Positions 1 to 8,840 are shown, counted from the first letter of the stretch. The stretch is DNA of 64,000 nucleotides from Burkholderia diffusa (GCF_902499115.1 NZ_CABVPN010000014.1:124001-188000), one strand, 5' to 3'. Notes: generated by a model not told the origin, from the sequence alone. Program-made: numbers and translations.

Positions 1-725
1 AGCGTGCGCGTGCTGAAGATCGTCGCGAGCAACCCCGCGCGCTGCGCACCGCGGGCCACCGCGACGCCGCGCGCGAATGCCGCGCGGTCGGGCGACGCGC
101 TCGCGCGCATCGTGCGGCCGAGGATCGTGTGATCGCGCAGCGCCGCGAACAACTCGCCGGTCATGAAGGTCTGGAAGCGCTCGATGAGCCCGTCCTTCAC
201 CCATGCCCACTTCGCATGCGTGCCCGGCAATCCGATCAGTACGCCTGAACGATCTGCATCAAGCATGGGATCGTTCGCGAGTGCGCCGAATATCTGCGTT
301 TCTTCGCCGCGCATCACGTCGGGCAACTCGCCCGTCGCGATCACGCCCGGCACGATCGACACCGTCGTGCCGCGCGACGTCGTCACCGTGACGAGCCCCG
401 CGACGAGCGCGTCGGCACCGGCCGGCACCTGGACGTACGGCGCCTCGCGCCAGCCCTGTGCGCTGCCGACCATCCCGGCGGCCAGCACCGGCACGCCCGG
501 CGCGCGGTCGAGCCAGTCGCCGCACGCTTCCTCGAACACGACGTCGAAGGCTCGCGCGCCGCCGGCCGGCACATGCATCACGCCCGCGGCGCGGCTGCGC
601 GTGTCGAGCAGCGCACCGTGCGCGTCGAACAGATACGCGCGCAGCGACGTCGTGCCCCAGTCGAGCGCGATCAGCGACGGTGCGGCGCAGGAGGCGTCCG
701 GAGCGGTCCGGGTCGAATTGGTCAT
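1..725 (-). CDS. dgoK: 2-dehydro-3-deoxygalactonokinase, N-terminal part (runs off the window)
   Basis: Phosphorylates 2-keto-3-deoxy-galactonate in galactonate catabolism (DeLey-Doudoroff branch); cytoplasmic. About 241 residues are visible. They open with MTNSTRTAPDAS and then LIALDWGTTSLRAYLFDAHG, the N-terminal phosphate-binding signature of the DgoK family. RGEETQIFGAL, GLPGTHAKWAWV and FMTGELFAAL follow and are typical of the family. The C-terminus lies beyond position 1. The ATG (725-723) overlaps the TGA of the upstream IclR-type gene (724-722), so the two are probably translationally coupled. The rest of a galactonate operon (aldolase, dehydratase) would be expected just outside the window, but this is inferred from the family, not seen. 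Confidence 0.9.
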   Translation of the reverse strand, partial: MTNSTRTAPDASCAAPSLIALDWGTTSLRAYLFDAHGALLDTRSRAAGVMHVPAGGARAFDVVFEEACGDWLDRAPGVPVLAAGMVGSAQGWREAPYVQVPAGADALVAGLVTVTTSRGTTVSIVPGVIATGELPDVMRGEETQIFGALANDPMLDADRSGVLIGLPGTHAKWAWVKDGLIERFQTFMTGELFAALRDHTILGRTMRASASPDRAAFARGVAVARGAQRAGLLATIFSTRT

Positions 726-1621
726 CGTTTGATCCTGCGGGTACCCTGCGGCGGGCTCCAGCCCAGTTCCGCGGAAATGGCTCGCGCTTCGCGCTGCACG
801 AGCGGAATCAGTTCGTCCATCCGGTCGTGCGGCATGTACGGAATCGTGCTCGCGACCGATACGGCCGCGACGATCGCGCCCGACGCGTCGCGGATCGGCG
901 CGGCTACGCAACGGATCGACGCCTCGTTTTCCTCGAGGTCGAACGTGTAGCCGCCGGCCGCGTAATGCGCCATGCGCTGCAGGAACGCGCTCGTCTCGGG
1001 CCGGTTGTCCGGCTTGAAGTTGACGCCGGCCAGCGCGCGCCGCGCGGCTTCGAACAGCGAGCGCCACAGGTCCGGATCGAGGTCGAGCATCATCGCCTTG
1101 CCGATGCCGGTCGACGCGAGCGGCATCCGGTGGCCGACACGCGAGCGCATCTCGAGGCCGCGCGTGCCGGGGATCTTGTCGATGTACAGCACGTCATCGC
1201 CGTCGCGCACGCCGAGGTGGATCGTGTCGAGCGTCGCTTCGGCGAGCGCCTCGAGGTGCGGCCGCGCGACCGCCGTGAGCGGCATCTGTTCGAGCGCGAT
1301 CGTGCCGAGCTCGATCAGCTTCGGGCCGAGCAGGTAGCCGCCCTGCACCTGGCGCAGGTAGCGCGCCTGCACGAGGCTGCTGACGAGACGGTGCGTCGTG
1401 CTGCGCGTCGTGCCGAGCGCGGCGCCGATCGCACGCATGTCGCGCGCGCCGTTCGCGATCGCTTCGAGGATCGCGAGACCGCGCAACAGCGTCTGCGTAC
1501 CGGCCTGCTGCGCGGTGAGGTCGAGCGGCGTGCTGGTCGCGCCGATGGAGTCGGTGAGCGGCGCATCGCCCGGCGTCGCGCGCCGGGCGTCGAGAGCAAG
1601 GGAATCGGGCATCTTGGTCAT
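722..1621 (-). CDS. IclR-family transcriptional regulator
   Basis: About 299 residues. A winged helix-turn-helix at roughly residues 40-100 (TLLRGLAILEAIANGARDMR, then TTRSTTHRLVSSL) is followed by the IclR effector domain, including MPLASTGIGKAMM and the C-terminal AAPIRDASGAIVAAVSVAS. Its ATGA overlap with dgoK suggests it controls galactonate or 2-keto-3-deoxy-galactonate use; the effector is inferred from context. The start is uncertain. I chose the ATG at 1621 (MTKMPDSL); an in-frame ATG at 1693 would add an Arg-rich stretch without a recognisable domain, and the ATG at 1612 is also possible. A promoter with an overlapping inverted repeat lies about 180-225 bp upstream and may mediate autoregulation. 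Confidence 0.88.
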   Translation of the reverse strand: MTKMPDSLALDARRATPGDAPLTDSIGATSTPLDLTAQQAGTQTLLRGLAILEAIANGARDMRAIGAALGTTRSTTHRLVSSLVQARYLRQVQGGYLLGPKLIELGTIALEQMPLTAVARPHLEALAEATLDTIHLGVRDGDDVLYIDKIPGTRGLEMRSRVGHRMPLASTGIGKAMMLDLDPDLWRSLFEAARRALAGVNFKPDNRPETSAFLQRMAHYAAGGYTFDLEENEASIRCVAAPIRDASGAIVAAVSVASTIPYMPHDRMDELIPLVQREARAISAELGWSPPQGTRRIKR

Positions 1622-1957
1622 GGAACGGGTTTCTTCAGCCGAATCGGTGAAGCCGCTGTCGCGACGCCGGAACGAGGTCGGGCGTCGCGGCAACGCGGCG
1701 GTCGATGCACCGAGGAAAGCGCCCGGCGAACTTCATGGAATGTGTCTCCGTGTGCGTCGGGCGCCGCGCGATGCGTGGGTCCGAAGCTGTCGATGTGCTT
1801 CGGATTGTAGGAGCGCACGCATTCGTCTCCAATATTTGAATGCGTTGCCCAGATAATGAGATAAACCGGTGGAGGTCGCGAAACGGTCGCGCCATGCGCA
1901 CGGGGGCGGAACCCGATGCGTCGCGGGTCCCGCCCCCGTTGGTCATGCGCGCCGCGC
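1622..1957. other. 336-bp intergenic region
   Basis: Apart from the promoter/palindrome at 1804-1845 and a long GC-rich hairpin at 1900-1939, I see nothing coding. The hairpin has 10-bp arms ACGGGGGCGG/CCGCCCCCGT and inner arms ACCCG/CGGGT. It sits just downstream of the EF-hand gene and could be its terminator, although no T-run follows. Confidence 0.5.
1804..1845 (-). promoter_or_regulatory. candidate promoter with overlapping palindrome upstream of the IclR-type gene
   Basis: Read on the minus strand, TTGGAG (1832-1827) is separated by 17 bp from TACAAT (1809-1804). An 8-bp inverted repeat, ACGCATTC (1817-1824) and GAATGCGT (1838-1845), flanks and overlaps the -35 hexamer. Such an arrangement suits an operator for an autoregulated IclR-type protein. 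The -35 matches consensus weakly (3 of 6); the -10 is good (5 of 6). Confidence 0.4.
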
Positions 1958-2362
1958 TTACTGCTGGTTCGTGCTGCGCGCCTGCATGTAGCGCTGCACG
2001 TCGGAGAACGACACGCGGCCGCTACCGCTCGCGTCGATCTGCCGGAAGTGATTCGCGACATAGCCGAGCCCGGCCGCGCGCGCCTGCGCTTCGGTGATCG
2101 AACCGGTGTTCTGCGTATCGGCCGCGCCGAACTGCCGCGCGAGTTTGCGCACCACCTGCGCGTGCAGCGCGGCGCCCGTCGTCTGCGTGCCGGCGGTCGG
2201 CTTGCGCGCGGCCGGCGGCACGTACGGATCGCCGAGTTGCGCCTGGCGCGCGCGCGCCGAGGTGGCGGCGTCGCTCGCCTGCGCGAACGCGGACACCGAT
2301 GCGGATGCTGCAACGCCGGCGCATGCGAGCGCAGCGGCAACGACGATGAAACGTTTCTTCAT
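1958..2362 (-). CDS. secreted EF-hand domain protein
   Basis: 134 residues. The start at MKKRFIVVAAALACAG is chosen because a GGAG lies about 7 nt upstream and a signal peptide follows immediately (cleavage probably after AFA, near residue 28). The mature part has two degenerate EF-hand loops, DTQNTGSITEAQ and DASGSGRVSFSD. Both keep the first Asp and the central Gly, but several calcium ligands are replaced by Ser, Thr or Gln, so calcium binding is doubtful. It is probably periplasmic. Similar small EF-hand proteins are common in Burkholderia; the function is unknown. The gene is transcribed alone, with a GC-rich hairpin downstream. Confidence 0.75.
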   Translation of the reverse strand: MKKRFIVVAAALACAGVAASASVSAFAQASDAATSARARQAQLGDPYVPPAARKPTAGTQTTGAALHAQVVRKLARQFGAADTQNTGSITEAQARAAGLGYVANHFRQIDASGSGRVSFSDVQRYMQARSTNQQ

Positions 2363-2446
2363 GTCAGGCTCCAGTCTGGAATGGGGTCGTCGACGGCCGG
2401 CGAACGGCGCCGCCACGGGCGCGCGTCGCCAGGCCCGCACATCGCA

Positions 2447-4057
2447 TCAGTGCGCGGCCGCGTTGTAGAAGGTCACGAGGTCGGCTTTCTCCTGCGGACG
2501 CGACGTATCGTCGAGATAGACCATGTGTCCACCCTGATAGTCCTTGATCGTCAGGTTCGGTTGCGAGCCGAGCCGGGCGAGGTCGAGTTCGGTCTGGTAG
2601 AACGGCGTCGCGATGTCGTGATACCCGTTCAGCGACAGCACCTTCAGCGACGGATTCAGCGTCAGCGCAGCCGCAAGATCGGGAATCGTGTCCGGCATCG
2701 CGAGGCCGTCGTGCGTCCAGTCCCAGGTCTGGATCGCATTGCTGCTCAGCGAATACGCCGACTGCGCGCTGTACTTGAGCACGTTCGGCAGGTAGCTGCC
2801 GATCGTGTCGGTGAACGGTTTCGTGATGAACGTGCTCGACGGGTCGCCGTCCGCCGCGAGCGGGCTCGACGACGGCACGTTCACGCGTGCGTCGTAGCGG
2901 CCGATCAGCGTGCCCGGGATCAGCGACACCTGGAAGCTGTTGTCGAAGAAGGTCGGGACGACGTTGAAGTCCGCGTTCCACAGCGTCTGCTTCACGCCGG
3001 TCGAATTCACCATCGTCGTGACGAGCGTCGGCGGGGGCGGCGTGTGGCTCGCGAGATACGCGTTCACGGCGGGCACGTAGCTGCCGGCCGTCAGCTGACG
3101 CATCTGGTCCGCATATTGCGGCAGGCTCGACGGGTTCGGGTTGTCGAGCTGGTAGTACGCGCCGACCGTGCCGTAGGACGGCACGAAGCCCGCGCAACTC
3201 ACGGGGCTCGCCCCGTTGTTCGAGTTGCCGACATAGTCGCTCGCCATGTCGCAGTTCGCGTTGTAGTTCAGGATCGACGACTGCAGCACGATGCCGTCGA
3301 GCTTCACGCCGGCCGTCTCGAGCAGGTTCGCGAGCACGTCGGTGCGCGGCGTGCCGTACGACTCGCCGAACAGGTACTTCGGCGAATCGTTGCGCTGGTT
3401 CACGGCGATGTAGCGCGTCACGAAGTCGCGGAACGCGCCGCCGTCCTGGTCGACGCCCCAGAACGTCTGGTTCGTGTTCGGCGCGATCGCCTCCGAGAAG
3501 CCGGTGCCGATCGCATCGACGAACACGAGGTCCGTCGTGTCGAGCAGGCTTTCCGCGTTGTCGACGAACGGGAACGTCGACGCATTCGCGTTCGGGTCGC
3601 CCGTCTGGATCCGTTTCGGACCGAACGAGCCGAGATGCAGCCACACCGATGCGGAGCCGGGGCCGCCGTTATACAGGAACGTGACGGGCCGCTTCGCCGC
3701 GGGCTGGTTGTCGGCGGTGTACGCGACGTAGAAGAACGATGCCTCGGGCGCGCCCGTCTGCGGATTGCGTGCGACGAGGTGGCCGGCGGTCGCCGTGTAG
3801 CGAATCGTCTTGCCGTTCAGCGTGATCTGGTGATGGGTGACGGCGGCCTTTTCGACCGCGGCGGACGCGTCGAGCGACGCGGTCGCGCTCGACGAATAAC
3901 TGTTGGGATCGTTGTACGGCTTGTCCACCTGAGCGGCGGGATCGGCTGAATTGTCGGTACCTGCTGCCGAGGACGACGTCACGTCGTCGTTGCAGGCCGT
4001 CAGAATCAGCGAAGAGAACACAACCCCCAACAACAGCTTCGCTTTGCTCGCTGGCAT
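2447..4057 (-). CDS. S10-family serine carboxypeptidase-like lipoprotein
   Basis: 536 residues beginning MPASKAKLLLGVVFSSLILT, with a lipobox LTAC at about residues 18-21, so probably lipidated and carried to the outer membrane or periplasmic face. Peptidase S10 features are visible: FLYNGGPGSASVWLHLGSFG (oxyanion-hole region), LFGESYGTPR (nucleophile Ser), LNGYHDIATP (catalytic Asp region) and YQGGHMVY (catalytic His). It would remove C-terminal residues from peptides at acidic pH if active like known members; the substrate is unknown. The start is supported by AGAAGGAAAG upstream. It appears monocistronic. Confidence 0.85.
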   Translation of the reverse strand: MPASKAKLLLGVVFSSLILTACNDDVTSSSAAGTDNSADPAAQVDKPYNDPNSYSSSATASLDASAAVEKAAVTHHQITLNGKTIRYTATAGHLVARNPQTGAPEASFFYVAYTADNQPAAKRPVTFLYNGGPGSASVWLHLGSFGPKRIQTGDPNANASTFPFVDNAESLLDTTDLVFVDAIGTGFSEAIAPNTNQTFWGVDQDGGAFRDFVTRYIAVNQRNDSPKYLFGESYGTPRTDVLANLLETAGVKLDGIVLQSSILNYNANCDMASDYVGNSNNGASPVSCAGFVPSYGTVGAYYQLDNPNPSSLPQYADQMRQLTAGSYVPAVNAYLASHTPPPPTLVTTMVNSTGVKQTLWNADFNVVPTFFDNSFQVSLIPGTLIGRYDARVNVPSSSPLAADGDPSSTFITKPFTDTIGSYLPNVLKYSAQSAYSLSSNAIQTWDWTHDGLAMPDTIPDLAAALTLNPSLKVLSLNGYHDIATPFYQTELDLARLGSQPNLTIKDYQGGHMVYLDDTSRPQEKADLVTFYNAAAH

Positions 4058-4483
4058 CGTTGCTTTCCTTCTCTCGAATGTTTTTTGTGTCGAGCAGCCG
4101 GGTGAGCCGCCCCCCGCCTCGATTGCGGCCGATGAGCCGAGGCGCTGGCCAATATACGTGAGCGGGTCGGCTTTGAAAAATTTGGAAATATTTGATCGAC
4201 GCTCGGTGCGGCGCACACCTTTCAGGAATGCTTCAATTCACGAACCGTTGTGTTTCAACAGTCTTTCAATTGCTTTCGCTTCTACCCGAAAACACTCAAA
4301 CCGCGCGGATTTCGTGCCATATCGGCAAACAAATTCTCGCGCGGGCGGGCATTGCTCAGTAAAGCGAAATAGATGAATTCGTCTAATGGATGCGTCCCGA
4401 AATGCGGGCGACACGAATGCGCTGCAGCGCACCAATGGCGCGCCGGCGACGGAACGGACAATGTCACGGCGCGAGCGCGCCGC
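4058..4483. other. 426-bp intergenic region between mtgA and the S10 peptidase gene
   Basis: AT-richer than its surroundings (notably 4170-4350). It holds the possible promoter at 4152-4179 and a perfect 14-bp palindrome TGCGCTGCAGCGCA at 4418-4431, downstream of mtgA. Short open frames exist but none has a convincing ribosome binding site or recognisable product. Confidence 0.4.
4152..4179 (-). promoter_or_regulatory. possible sigma70 promoter of the S10 peptidase gene
   Basis: On the minus strand TTTCAA (4179-4174) and TATATT (4157-4152) are separated by 16 bp, about 95 nt upstream of the start codon, in a locally AT-rich stretch. The -35 match is weak. Confidence 0.3.
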
Positions 4484-5221
4484 TCACTGCGATTGCGGAA
4501 GTTCGGCCGCGCCCATCCGGCGGGCAATCACGGCCGCGCGCTGCGCCTGGTAGGCCGAGCCGCGGTGCGCGTCGAACCAGCGCGGCTTCGGCAGCATCAC
4601 CGCGAGACGCGCCGACTGCCACGCGCCGAGCCGGCTCGCGGGAATCCTGTAGTAATAGCGGGCGGCGGCCTCGGCACCGTACACGCCGCGGCCCCATTCG
4701 ACGGAATTCAGGTAGATCTCGAAGATCCGCTCCTTGTCGAGCACCGTCTCGAGCATCCACGTGATGATCAGCTCCTGCCCCTTGCGGATGTAGCTCTTCT
4801 CGCGCGACAGGAACAGATTGCGCGCGAGCTGCTGCGTGATCGTCGACCCGCCCGCGACGATCCGTCCGCGCGCCTTGTTCTTCTCCCACGCCTGCAGGAT
4901 CGCGTCGACGTCGTAGCCGTTGTTGGTCGCGAAGGTCGAATCCTCCGACGCGATCAGCGCGCGCTTCAGGTTGCGCGAGATCTGGTCGTACGGCACCCAC
5001 TGGTGCTGGATCCGCGCGGGCGGATTGTCGCGCGACAGCCACCATGCGTCGGTCCGCATGAACGCGGTGGAACCCGGATTGATGAACGACCACAGCGCGA
5101 TCTGCACGAGATAGAACAGCTGCGTCGCGAGCCACGCGCCCGCGAACACCGAACCCGCATAGACGATCCAGCGGGTCGGGCTGATGGTCCGCGTGCGCTG
5201 CGTGCCGCTTACCGCCACCAC
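4484..5221 (-). CDS. mtgA: monofunctional biosynthetic peptidoglycan transglycosylase
   Basis: Polymerises lipid II into glycan strands at the inner membrane. 245 residues, with one membrane anchor near residues 16-45 (WIVYAGSVFAGAWLATQLFY) and a GT51 domain. The catalytic Glu region is ALIASEDSTFATNNG; the second signature is GGSTITQQLARNLFLS; RKGQELIITWMLE and EIYLNSVEWGRGVYGAEAA follow. The length matches MtgA, and there is no transpeptidase domain. It lies 14 bp downstream of aroE, so it is probably the last gene of an rnb-like/aroE/mtgA transcript. Confidence 0.96.
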   Translation of the reverse strand: MVAVSGTQRTRTISPTRWIVYAGSVFAGAWLATQLFYLVQIALWSFINPGSTAFMRTDAWWLSRDNPPARIQHQWVPYDQISRNLKRALIASEDSTFATNNGYDVDAILQAWEKNKARGRIVAGGSTITQQLARNLFLSREKSYIRKGQELIITWMLETVLDKERIFEIYLNSVEWGRGVYGAEAAARYYYRIPASRLGAWQSARLAVMLPKPRWFDAHRGSAYQAQRAAVIARRMGAAELPQSQ

Positions 5222-5235
5222 CTGCCGCGCTCCGG

Positions 5236-6102
5236 TCAGGCCGCCGCGAGCGCCTGGCGCAGCGCGGCCAGCACCGGTGCGCCGTCCGGCCGCACGCCGC
5301 GCCAGATGAAGAACGATTCGGCCGCCTGCTCGACCAGCATCCCGAGCCCGTCGGCCGTGCGCGCGCCGAGCGACGCCGCATGTTGCATGAACACGGTCGG
5401 CTGCGCGCCGTACATCATGTCGTACGCGAGCGTGCCCGGGCCGAACGCGGCCGCGTCACACTCCGGCAGCGCCGCGTCGAGGCTGCCGGCCGTCGCGTTG
5501 ACGATCACGTCGTACGGCTCCGCACGCACGGTGTCCGGGCCGCCGCCCGACAGCACGCAGCCCGCATCGTGCGCGGCCTGCGTGAACTGACCGACGAGCG
5601 CTTCGGCCTTGCTCGCGGTGCGGTTCACGATCGTGATCGACAGCGGCGCGCGCTCGAGCATCGGCAACACGACGCCACGCGCCGCGCCGCCTGCGCCGAG
5701 CAACAGGATGCGCGCACCCGCAAGCGACACGCCGAGGTTCGATTCGATGTCGCGCACGAGACCGACGCCGTCCGTGTTGTCACCGTAGATGCGGCCGTCG
5801 GCTTCGATGCGCAGCGTGTTCACCGCGCCCGCCGCCGCCGCGCGCGGCGACAGTGTATCGGCGAGCGCATGCGCGTCGAGCTTGAACGGCACCGTCACGT
5901 TCGCGCCGCGTCCGCCTTCGGCGACGAACGCGCGCACGGCGGCCTCGAAACCGTCGACCGGCGCGAGCCGGTGCTCGTAGACGATCGCCTCGCCCGTCTG
6001 CGCGGCGAACTGCGCGTGGATGAACGGCGACTTGCTGTGCGCCACCGGATTGCCGAACACCACGTAGCGGTCGGCGCCGCTCGTCGACGCGGCTGCGTTC
6101 AT
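5236..6102 (-). CDS. aroE: shikimate 5-dehydrogenase
   Basis: NADP-dependent reduction of 3-dehydroshikimate to shikimate, step four of chorismate synthesis; cytoplasmic. 288 residues. Visible signatures: NPVAHSKSPFIHAQF (shikimate binding), GANVTVPFKLDAH (catalytic Lys), the dinucleotide-binding LLGAGGAARGVVLPML, the NADP-specificity VNRTASKAEALV, and LAYDMMYGAQPT. The start overlaps the end of the RNase II-family gene by 4 bp (ATGA), giving translational coupling. The third-step enzyme aroQ is also in this window at 11858. Confidence 0.97.
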   Translation of the reverse strand: MNAAASTSGADRYVVFGNPVAHSKSPFIHAQFAAQTGEAIVYEHRLAPVDGFEAAVRAFVAEGGRGANVTVPFKLDAHALADTLSPRAAAAGAVNTLRIEADGRIYGDNTDGVGLVRDIESNLGVSLAGARILLLGAGGAARGVVLPMLERAPLSITIVNRTASKAEALVGQFTQAAHDAGCVLSGGGPDTVRAEPYDVIVNATAGSLDAALPECDAAAFGPGTLAYDMMYGAQPTVFMQHAASLGARTADGLGMLVEQAAESFFIWRGVRPDGAPVLAALRQALAAA

Positions 6103-8189
6103 GATGCGCGCCCCTCTTCGCTTTCCTGGCCGGTGCCGTTCGCGGCCTCGCCGTCTTCGACCGCTGCGCCGTCCGCTTCGGCCAGTGCCTCGGCCTCGGT
6201 TTCCGCCGACGCGTCTTCCGCATCGACCAGCGTGTCGTCGCCGCCTTCGGTCTCGTCTTCGTCTTCGGCCGCGTCGCCGCTCGTCACGGTCGGCGCGTCA
6301 AGCACGTTCAGCAGTCGCACCGACGCCTCGATCGTCAGCTCGTCGAGCGACATCACGTCGAGCAGCACGCGCGTGCCGCGCGCATGCACGCCGAGCCCCG
6401 GCACGTGCAGCAGCAGCGGAATTTCCTCGAGGCGCACCAGGTCGCCCTTCACGACGCTCGCGACGACCTGCTTCTTCTGCTCCTGGGCGAGCCAGCGCAG
6501 GCACCAGAAGTACTCCATCCGGCGCTGGTAGTCGGCGTAAGCGGTATAGGTGTCGTCGAAGCCCTGCACGACCGCGTACAGGTCGGCGTCCTTCGGCTTG
6601 AACGGCGCGGCGAGCTTGGCCGTGACGCCGTGCTGCACGCATGCGAGCAACTGCCACTGGTTCACCAGGTCGACATAGCGGCGCAGCGGCGACGTGCTCC
6701 ACGCGTACTGAGCGACACCGAGGCCTTCGTGCGGCGCGGCCGTCGTCTGCATCCGCGTGCGCTTCGGGCCCGGCGCGCCGAAGCCGCGCTGCGAGCGGTA
6801 GATGCCCGGCACCGTGTGATCGTGCAGGAACGCGCCCCACGTCGAGTTCGCGAGGATCGCGAGCTCCGACACGATCAGGTCGAGCGGCGACCCGCGGCGG
6901 CGCGGCGTGATCGTCACGTGCTCGCCTTCGACGTAGAAGTTGTAGTCGGTGTTGCGCTGCACTTCGCGCTTCAGGCCATAGCCCGCGCGCGCGACCTGGC
7001 GCTTCTCGAACAGCGCCTGCGCGAGCGGCCACAGCACGGCGATGTCGTCCTTGTGCGGGTAGTCGCCGGTGCCGGCCGCGAGCGTCTCTTCATTGACGAG
7101 CTCGTCGAGCGTGTTGTGGCGCAGGTTGTTCTTCACGAACACGAGTTCGGCACGCGTCTCGTTCGCGACGATCTCCTGCGTCTCGCGGTTGACGATGATG
7201 TACAGCGAGAGCGCCGGGCGGTAATCGCCTTCCTTCAGCGTGAACACGTCGACGACGTCATCCGGCAGCATCGTGATCTTGTCGCCCGGCATGTAGACGG
7301 TCGACAGGCGTGCGCGCGCGATCGCGTCGACCGCGTCGCCGCGCACGATGCCGAGCGCCGGCGCCGCGATGTGCACGCCGATCCGCACGCGACCGTCGGA
7401 CAGGTGTTCGACCGAGAATGCGTCGTCGATTTCGGTCGTCGTGATGTCGTCGATCGAGAACGCCTCGACGTCCGCGCGCGGCAGGTCGTCCGGCAGCGGG
7501 CCGACCGTGACGGCGGGGAAGCCCGTGCCGTGCGGGAAGAATTCCGCGAGGAAGCGCGCCTCGTGCAGCGCACGCGGCGACGCGATGCCGCCGCAGTCGA
7601 GCATCAACCGCGCCGGCGACACGCCGCGCGCCCCGGCCGCCGCTTCCATCGCCTTGTATTCGATCGCGTTCTTGTCCGGCCGCGTCAGCAGCCCGAGCAC
7701 CTTGCCCGCGAACGCTTCCGGCAGCTTGCCGGCCTTCAGTTCCTCTTCATACTGCGCCTGGACGAGCGCCTGCTGACGCTTGCGCTCGAGCGACGCGAGC
7801 GCCATCTTGAGCTGATCTTCCGGCGCCCGCTGATACTGGCCGCGCCCCTTGCGGCGGAAGTAGACGGGCGAGCCGTGCAGCCGCAGCACCAGCGCCGCGC
7901 GCTCGACCGGGCCGTAGGTCGCGCCGAAATATTCCGAGGCCAGCGCCGTATACGCGAACTCCTCGGCCGGCGCGCATTCCCACAGGAAATCCAGGTCGAT
8001 CTGCTGCGCGGCCGTATCGGCTTCCTGCATCAGCTCGCCGGCGGCCGGCTTCTCGAATTCGATCAGCACGTCTTTTGCACGCACCTTCGCGCGCCGCCCG
8101 CCGGGCAATTCGACCTGAAACGCGTCGCCCTGGCGCGACAGCACGCTGCCCGCCTTGAAACTGCCCGATTCCTCGAAGAAAACGTTCAC
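6099..8189 (-). CDS. RNase II-family (RNB domain) 3'-5' exoribonuclease
   Basis: 696 residues. The RNB catalytic core carries AFSIDDITTTEIDDAFSVEH near the middle, followed by VHIAAPALG and, later, YAWSTSPLRRYVDLVNQWQL, the C-terminal RNB signature. It would degrade single-stranded RNA processively from the 3' end. Compared with E. coli RNase II (two classical CSDs, RNB, S1), the N-terminus is divergent. The second acidic residue of the active-site motif is Glu rather than Asp, resembling the cyanobacterial/plastid-type subgroup as I recall it. The last ~65 residues are strongly acidic and low in complexity. It heads a cluster with aroE and mtgA. Burkholderia annotations often call it rnb. 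Confidence 0.9.
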   Translation of the reverse strand: MNVFFEESGSFKAGSVLSRQGDAFQVELPGGRRAKVRAKDVLIEFEKPAAGELMQEADTAAQQIDLDFLWECAPAEEFAYTALASEYFGATYGPVERAALVLRLHGSPVYFRRKGRGQYQRAPEDQLKMALASLERKRQQALVQAQYEEELKAGKLPEAFAGKVLGLLTRPDKNAIEYKAMEAAAGARGVSPARLMLDCGGIASPRALHEARFLAEFFPHGTGFPAVTVGPLPDDLPRADVEAFSIDDITTTEIDDAFSVEHLSDGRVRIGVHIAAPALGIVRGDAVDAIARARLSTVYMPGDKITMLPDDVVDVFTLKEGDYRPALSLYIIVNRETQEIVANETRAELVFVKNNLRHNTLDELVNEETLAAGTGDYPHKDDIAVLWPLAQALFEKRQVARAGYGLKREVQRNTDYNFYVEGEHVTITPRRRGSPLDLIVSELAILANSTWGAFLHDHTVPGIYRSQRGFGAPGPKRTRMQTTAAPHEGLGVAQYAWSTSPLRRYVDLVNQWQLLACVQHGVTAKLAAPFKPKDADLYAVVQGFDDTYTAYADYQRRMEYFWCLRWLAQEQKKQVVASVVKGDLVRLEEIPLLLHVPGLGVHARGTRVLLDVMSLDELTIEASVRLLNVLDAPTVTSGDAAEDEDETEGGDDTLVDAEDASAETEAEALAEADGAAVEDGEAANGTGQESEEGRAS

Positions 8190-8270
8190 TCAGTACTCTC
8201 GTTCAGACTGCCGGGCGCCGCATCGGCGGCGCCGCATGATGATGGGAATTCGATCGGCATGACGCCGTGT

Positions 8271-8840
8271 TCATGACGTTCTTTCGTCGCAAAAGGCGAG
8301 AACGTCGTCGATATAGTCGGCAAATTCACTGATTCCATGATCGCTGCCTTCGATCACGCGCGTTTTCGCGCCCGGGTAATGGGCGAGCATCTCGCGGTAG
8401 TCCAGCACTTCATCGCCGGTCGCCGCGAACAGATAGTAGCGTTCGGGCCGCGAAATCGCCGGCACGCGCAGCGCATCGAGCTCGTGCAGGTGTCGGCGTT
8501 CGACGACGATCGACCCGCCGCCGTGCCACAGCGGCTGTTCGCCCAGATACTGCTCGAGGTCGCGCTGCGGCACGATCGCCGGATTCAGCACCACCGCCTT
8601 CCAGCCGCGCTTTTCGGCGAGCCAGGTTGCGTAGTAGCCGCCGAGCGAGCTGCCGATCACCGTCACGTCGCGCGCACCGGCCACCTCGGCTTCCGCGACG
8701 GCGATCGCCTCGAGCGGCGATACCGACAGCGACGGGCAGCGCCACTCGTGCGTGCGACCGAGTTCGGCCATGCGCGCGGCGAGGAGCCGCGACTTCTGCG
8801 ACTCCGGCGACGACCGGAATCCGTGCAGGTACAGGATCAC
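8271..8840 (-). CDS. YqiA-like alpha/beta-hydrolase (esterase)
   Basis: 189 residues from a GTG start (8840-8838) whose last two bases overlap the TGA of mpl (8839-8837). The protein begins ILYLHGFRSSPESQKS, the oxyanion-hole HGF motif of the YqiA/UPF0227 family. The nucleophile elbow is GSSLGGYYATWLA and the His is in EGSDHGISEF near the C-terminus; the acid is probably in FAATGDEVLDYRE. It is a small esterase/thioesterase-like enzyme of unknown physiological substrate. Coupling to mpl, a wall-recycling gene, is conserved in related bacteria as far as I recall, but does not define its role. Confidence 0.87.
   Translation of the reverse strand: MILYLHGFRSSPESQKSRLLAARMAELGRTHEWRCPSLSVSPLEAIAVAEAEVAGARDVTVIGSSLGGYYATWLAEKRGWKAVVLNPAIVPQRDLEQYLGEQPLWHGGGSIVVERRHLHELDALRVPAISRPERYYLFAATGDEVLDYREMLAHYPGAKTRVIEGSDHGISEFADYIDDVLAFCDERTS

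Noticed and set aside
4238..4435. 65-codon minus-strand ORF in the mtgA-S10 spacer
   Set aside because: No ribosome binding site, no recognisable domain, and composition unlike coding sequence of this genome.
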